Made by a program: the position numbers and the translations under genes. Under the pieces are notes generated by a model. The model saw nothing but the letters and a program-made list of their open reading frames with translations. It did no database searches and was not told the DNA's origin. From contig NZ_CZPZ01000012.1 in NCBI RefSeq assembly GCF_001458775.1, positions 248,001 through 312,000 on the forward strand: a stretch of DNA of 64,000 bases, read 5' to 3'. Source of the stretch: Candidatus Nitrospira nitrificans (GTDB lineage: Bacteria > Nitrospirota > Nitrospiria > Nitrospirales > Nitrospiraceae). This document shows positions 61,625 to 64,000 of the stretch, one piece after another (position 1 is the stretch's first letter; every line of letters begins with the position of its first letter).

Positions 61625-62422
61625 ATGAAACACCTTCGGCAACTGGAAGATCAAAGCGTCTATATTCTGCGCGAAGCCTACAAGCATTTCAATAATCTCG
61701 CCATGCTCTGGTCAATGGGGAAGGATTCGACGGTGCTGTTGTGGCTGGCGCGCAAGGCCTTTTTCGGGCATGTCCCGTTCCCACTGCTCCATGTCGATAC
61801 CAGCTACAAAATACCGGCGATGATCGAGTACCGCGACCGTCTTGCGCGAGAATGGCGACTGGATTTGGTCGTCGGTCAGAACAAAGAAGCCCTGGCGGCG
61901 GGTATGAACCACACAATGGGCCGCGTGGTCTGTTGCACCGCCTTGAAAACAAACGGCCTCAAGCAACTCTTGGAGCACAAGGGGTACACCGGCGTCATTC
62001 TCGGTGTTCGCGCGGATGAAGAGGGCACAAGGGCCAAAGAACGATATTTCTCTCCAAGGGATAAACACGGAGACTGGGATTTTCGGGATCAGCCTCCGGA
62101 GCTCTGGGATCAGTACAAGACCACATTCCCGCCTGGCACGCATATCCGCATTCATCCCCTACTGGATTGGACCGAAATCAATATCTGGGAGTACATCAAG
62201 CTCGAGAACATTCCGTTCATCGACTTGTATCTCGACAAGGGGGACGGGACGCGCTATCGCAGCCTCGGCTGTGCGCCGTGCACCACGCCGATCAAATCCA
62301 CCGCCAAGACGGTGGACGACATCATCGATGAGCTTCGCCACACCACTGTGGCCGAGCGATCAGGCCGAGCGCAGGACGAAGGACGGGGCATGGAACTGTT
62401 GCGAAAAGACGGATACATGTAG
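61625..62422 (+). CDS. cysD: Sulfate adenylyltransferase subunit 2
   Basis: This 265-residue PP-loop protein has [59 protein letters not shown] and the Cys motif [14 protein letters not shown]. Together with the CysN GTPase it makes APS from sulfate and ATP. A palindromic repeat separates it from cysN. Confidence 0.95.
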   Translation: MKHLRQLEDQSVYILREAYKHFNNLAMLWSMGKDSTVLLWLARKAFFGHVPFPLLHVDTSYKIPAMIEYRDRLAREWRLDLVVGQNKEALAAGMNHTMGRVVCCTALKTNGLKQLLEHKGYTGVILGVRADEEGTRAKERYFSPRDKHGDWDFRDQPPELWDQYKTTFPPGTHIRIHPLLDWTEINIWEYIKLENIPFIDLYLDKGDGTRYRSLGCAPCTTPIKSTAKTVDDIIDELRHTTVAERSGRAQDEGRGMELLRKDGYM

Positions 62423-62549
62423 GCAGAATGCTGAAACAAGCCTCCAGCGTCGTTCTCGGATCGAAACAATCCTCAGCGTACCCGAGAGGGTACGATTCCG
62501 GTTGTTTCTCACCTGCGGCCTCGCTGGCCTGCCTGTTTGAGCATTCTGC
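62423..62549. repeat. Palindromic intergenic repeat, copy 2
   Basis: This 127-bp unit has inverted ends (GCAGAATGCTGAAACA and the complement in TGTTTGAGCATTCTGC) and a central hairpin CGTACCC-GAGA-GGGTACG. It fills almost the whole gap between the cysD stop and the cysN ribosome site. It shares the TCGTTCTC and CGGCCTCGCTGG blocks and outer arms with the copy at 19895-20014. As it lies inside an operon, its RNA hairpin may affect stability or the cysD:cysN ratio. Confidence 0.75.
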
Positions 62550-62562
62550 AGGATGAATGAAA

Positions 62563-64000
62563 ATGGTAACGACCAATACCAAACCATCTGAGAACCTCAA
62601 TATCGTCATCGTCGGCCATGTGGATCACGGCAAGTCCACCTTGCTGGGCCGGCTCTATGCCGATACCGGCTCGCTGCCGGACGGCAAGTTGGAAAAGGTG
62701 CAGGCGATCTGCAAGCAACAGGGGAAGGAATTCGAATACGCGTTTCTCTTTGATGCGTTTCTAGAAGAGCAGGAACAGGGAATCACGATCGACACAGCGC
62801 GCACGTTTTTCATGTGGAAGGGTCGGCAGTACATCATCATCGATGCGCCGGGACACAAAGAGTTCCTCAAGAACATGATTTCCGGCGCCGCGCGGGCCGA
62901 GGCGGCGCTGCTGCTCATCGATGCGTTGGAAGGCGTGAAGGAGCAGTCCAAGAAGCACGGCTATCTCTTATCGTTGCTGGGCGTCCGGCAGTTTGCCGTG
63001 GTGGTCAACAAGATGGATCTCGTCGGCTACCGGCAGGATGTGTTCGACGGGATTGAGAAAGAGTATCGCGAATTTCTTGGACAGTTCAAAGCCGTGCCGG
63101 CGCAGTTTATTCCGGTGAGCGCCAAGCTCGGCGACAATATCGCCAACCGCAGCGAGCACATGTCGTGGTATAGCGGTCCCACGGCCCTGGAAACGCTCAG
63201 TGCGTTCCAAAAAGAAGCGGCTCGGTCGGAACAACCCCTTCGACTGCCCGTGCAGGATGTCTATAAATTCGATGCGCGCCGGATCATCACCGGCCGTATT
63301 GCAGCCGGGCGGTTAAAAGTCGGCGATCATCTCGTGTTCTCACCCTCCAATAAGAGAGCCAACGTTCGGACTGTGGAAGCTTTCAATATCGAGCCGCAAC
63401 CGACCGAAGGCCAGGCGGGGCAATCGATCGGCGTCACGCTCGATGAACAAATCTTCGTCGAACGCGGTGAAATTGCCTCGCATCAGGATCAGCTTCCCTT
63501 TGTCTCCACCGCCTTCCGGGCGAACCTCTTTTGGTTAGGGAAGCGGCCGCTGGAGAAAGGGCGCAAATATCTCTTGCGTGTGGCGACCAAAGAAGTGGAC
63601 TGTGAAGTCGCTTCGATCCATCGGATTATCGATACGATGGACCTGGCTCACCAGCAAGGCAGCAATGTGGTGAATAAAAATCAGGTCGCTGAATTGACCA
63701 TTCGAACCAAAACGCCGGTGGCGTTCGACCTCTCGGCTTCCTTTGAATCGACCGGCCGGTTCGTTCTCGTGGATGAATATGATATTGCAGGCGGCGGCAT
63801 CGTCACGGAACTGGTCCATGACGACCAAGAATTTCTCCGCGAAGAAGCCAGACGCCGAGACTTTGCATGGGTGAAGGGTGAAGTCACGGTTGAAGACCGC
63901 GCCCAACAGTATGGCCACCGCGCGGCGGTCGTTCTGATTACCGGAGGTCGGCACACCGGTAAATCCTTTCTGGCTAGGAAGCTCGAAGGCCGTCTGGTAG
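62563..64000 (+). CDS. cysN: Sulfate adenylyltransferase subunit 1 / APS kinase (CysNC), cut by window end
   Basis: The visible 479 residues have the translational-GTPase motifs [35 protein letters not shown] and [11 protein letters not shown]. These are followed by the EF-Tu-like barrels. The frame then enters an APS-kinase P-loop ([20 protein letters not shown]) just before the edge, so this is the bifunctional CysNC form. The ATG at 62563 has AGGA nine bases upstream; the ATG at 62557 is also possible. The GTPase drives APS synthesis by CysD, and the kinase makes PAPS. Confidence 0.93.
   Translation, partial: MVTTNTKPSENLNIVIVGHVDHGKSTLLGRLYADTGSLPDGKLEKVQAICKQQGKEFEYAFLFDAFLEEQEQGITIDTARTFFMWKGRQYIIIDAPGHKEFLKNMISGAARAEAALLLIDALEGVKEQSKKHGYLLSLLGVRQFAVVVNKMDLVGYRQDVFDGIEKEYREFLGQFKAVPAQFIPVSAKLGDNIANRSEHMSWYSGPTALETLSAFQKEAARSEQPLRLPVQDVYKFDARRIITGRIAAGRLKVGDHLVFSPSNKRANVRTVEAFNIEPQPTEGQAGQSIGVTLDEQIFVERGEIASHQDQLPFVSTAFRANLFWLGKRPLEKGRKYLLRVATKEVDCEVASIHRIIDTMDLAHQQGSNVVNKNQVAELTIRTKTPVAFDLSASFESTGRFVLVDEYDIAGGGIVTELVHDDQEFLREEARRRDFAWVKGEVTVEDRAQQYGHRAAVVLITGGRHTGKSFLARKLEGRLV

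Overview
The window looks like a chromosomal piece of a Nitrospira (Nitrospirota), most likely a complete ammonia oxidiser (comammox). The strongest sign is an intact ammonia monooxygenase subunit C gene (amoC, 41287-42102) with all three expected copper ligands, standing alone without amoA or amoB nearby. The moderately high GC content, a siroheme sulfite reductase fused to TusA, archaeal-type PheRS and many secreted or lipoprotein genes of unknown function fit this lineage. The taxon is an inference from gene content, not from a database search.

Layout. 1-5.1 kb: the start of a TonB-dependent receptor, diverging from a large secreted SBBP/PKD protein that has a well-formed sigma-54 promoter, then a small secreted protein. 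5.2-8.9 kb: a toxin-antitoxin island (vapBC, MNT-HEPN, a broken second vapBC and a truncated RHH antitoxin). Its modules are separated by directly repeated copies of the 3' end of the neighbouring PilZ gene. 8.4-15.9 kb: pilZ-mazG-like-rmuC, and an operon of lytic transglycosylase, glycerate 2-kinase and a PEP-utilising dikinase. 16-19 kb: family 5 uracil-DNA glycosylase, transaldolase and small proteins. 19-27.3 kb: one compact leftward block argD-argF-argG-argH-lptM-like-lysA-dapA-dapB, most genes overlapping or nearly touching, with a 120-bp palindromic repeat between dapA and dapB.

27.4-45 kb: a mixed region with gpmA, an OmpA-like protein, an intact IS481-type element with a 7-bp target duplication, large and small lipoproteins, an ATP-grasp/metallopeptidase pair, ttcA, the amoC unit and many short or decayed genes. 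The amoC unit has an unknown periplasmic membrane protein in front, a possible PhoB/OmpR-type triple 11-bp repeat upstream and a 17-bp-stem terminator behind. 45-56.5 kb: translation genes. These are initiator tRNA-fMet next to fmt, then rsmB, rpe and archaeal-type pheS-pheT, convergent with the normal bacterial thrS-infC-rpmI-rplT operon, followed by tRNA-Val, HU and a Fis-type regulator with a degenerate receiver domain.

56.8-64 kb: an assimilatory sulfate reduction operon: Rrf2 repressor, sulfite reductase-TusA, APS reductase (cysH), a TrpD2/YbiB-like protein, cysD and cysNC (cut by the window end). ATP sulfurylase makes APS, CysH reduces APS to sulfite, and the siroheme enzyme reduces sulfite to sulfide. 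A cysteine-free Rrf2 protein with a palindrome over its own translation start region probably controls the set. A second copy of the palindromic repeat lies between cysD and cysN.
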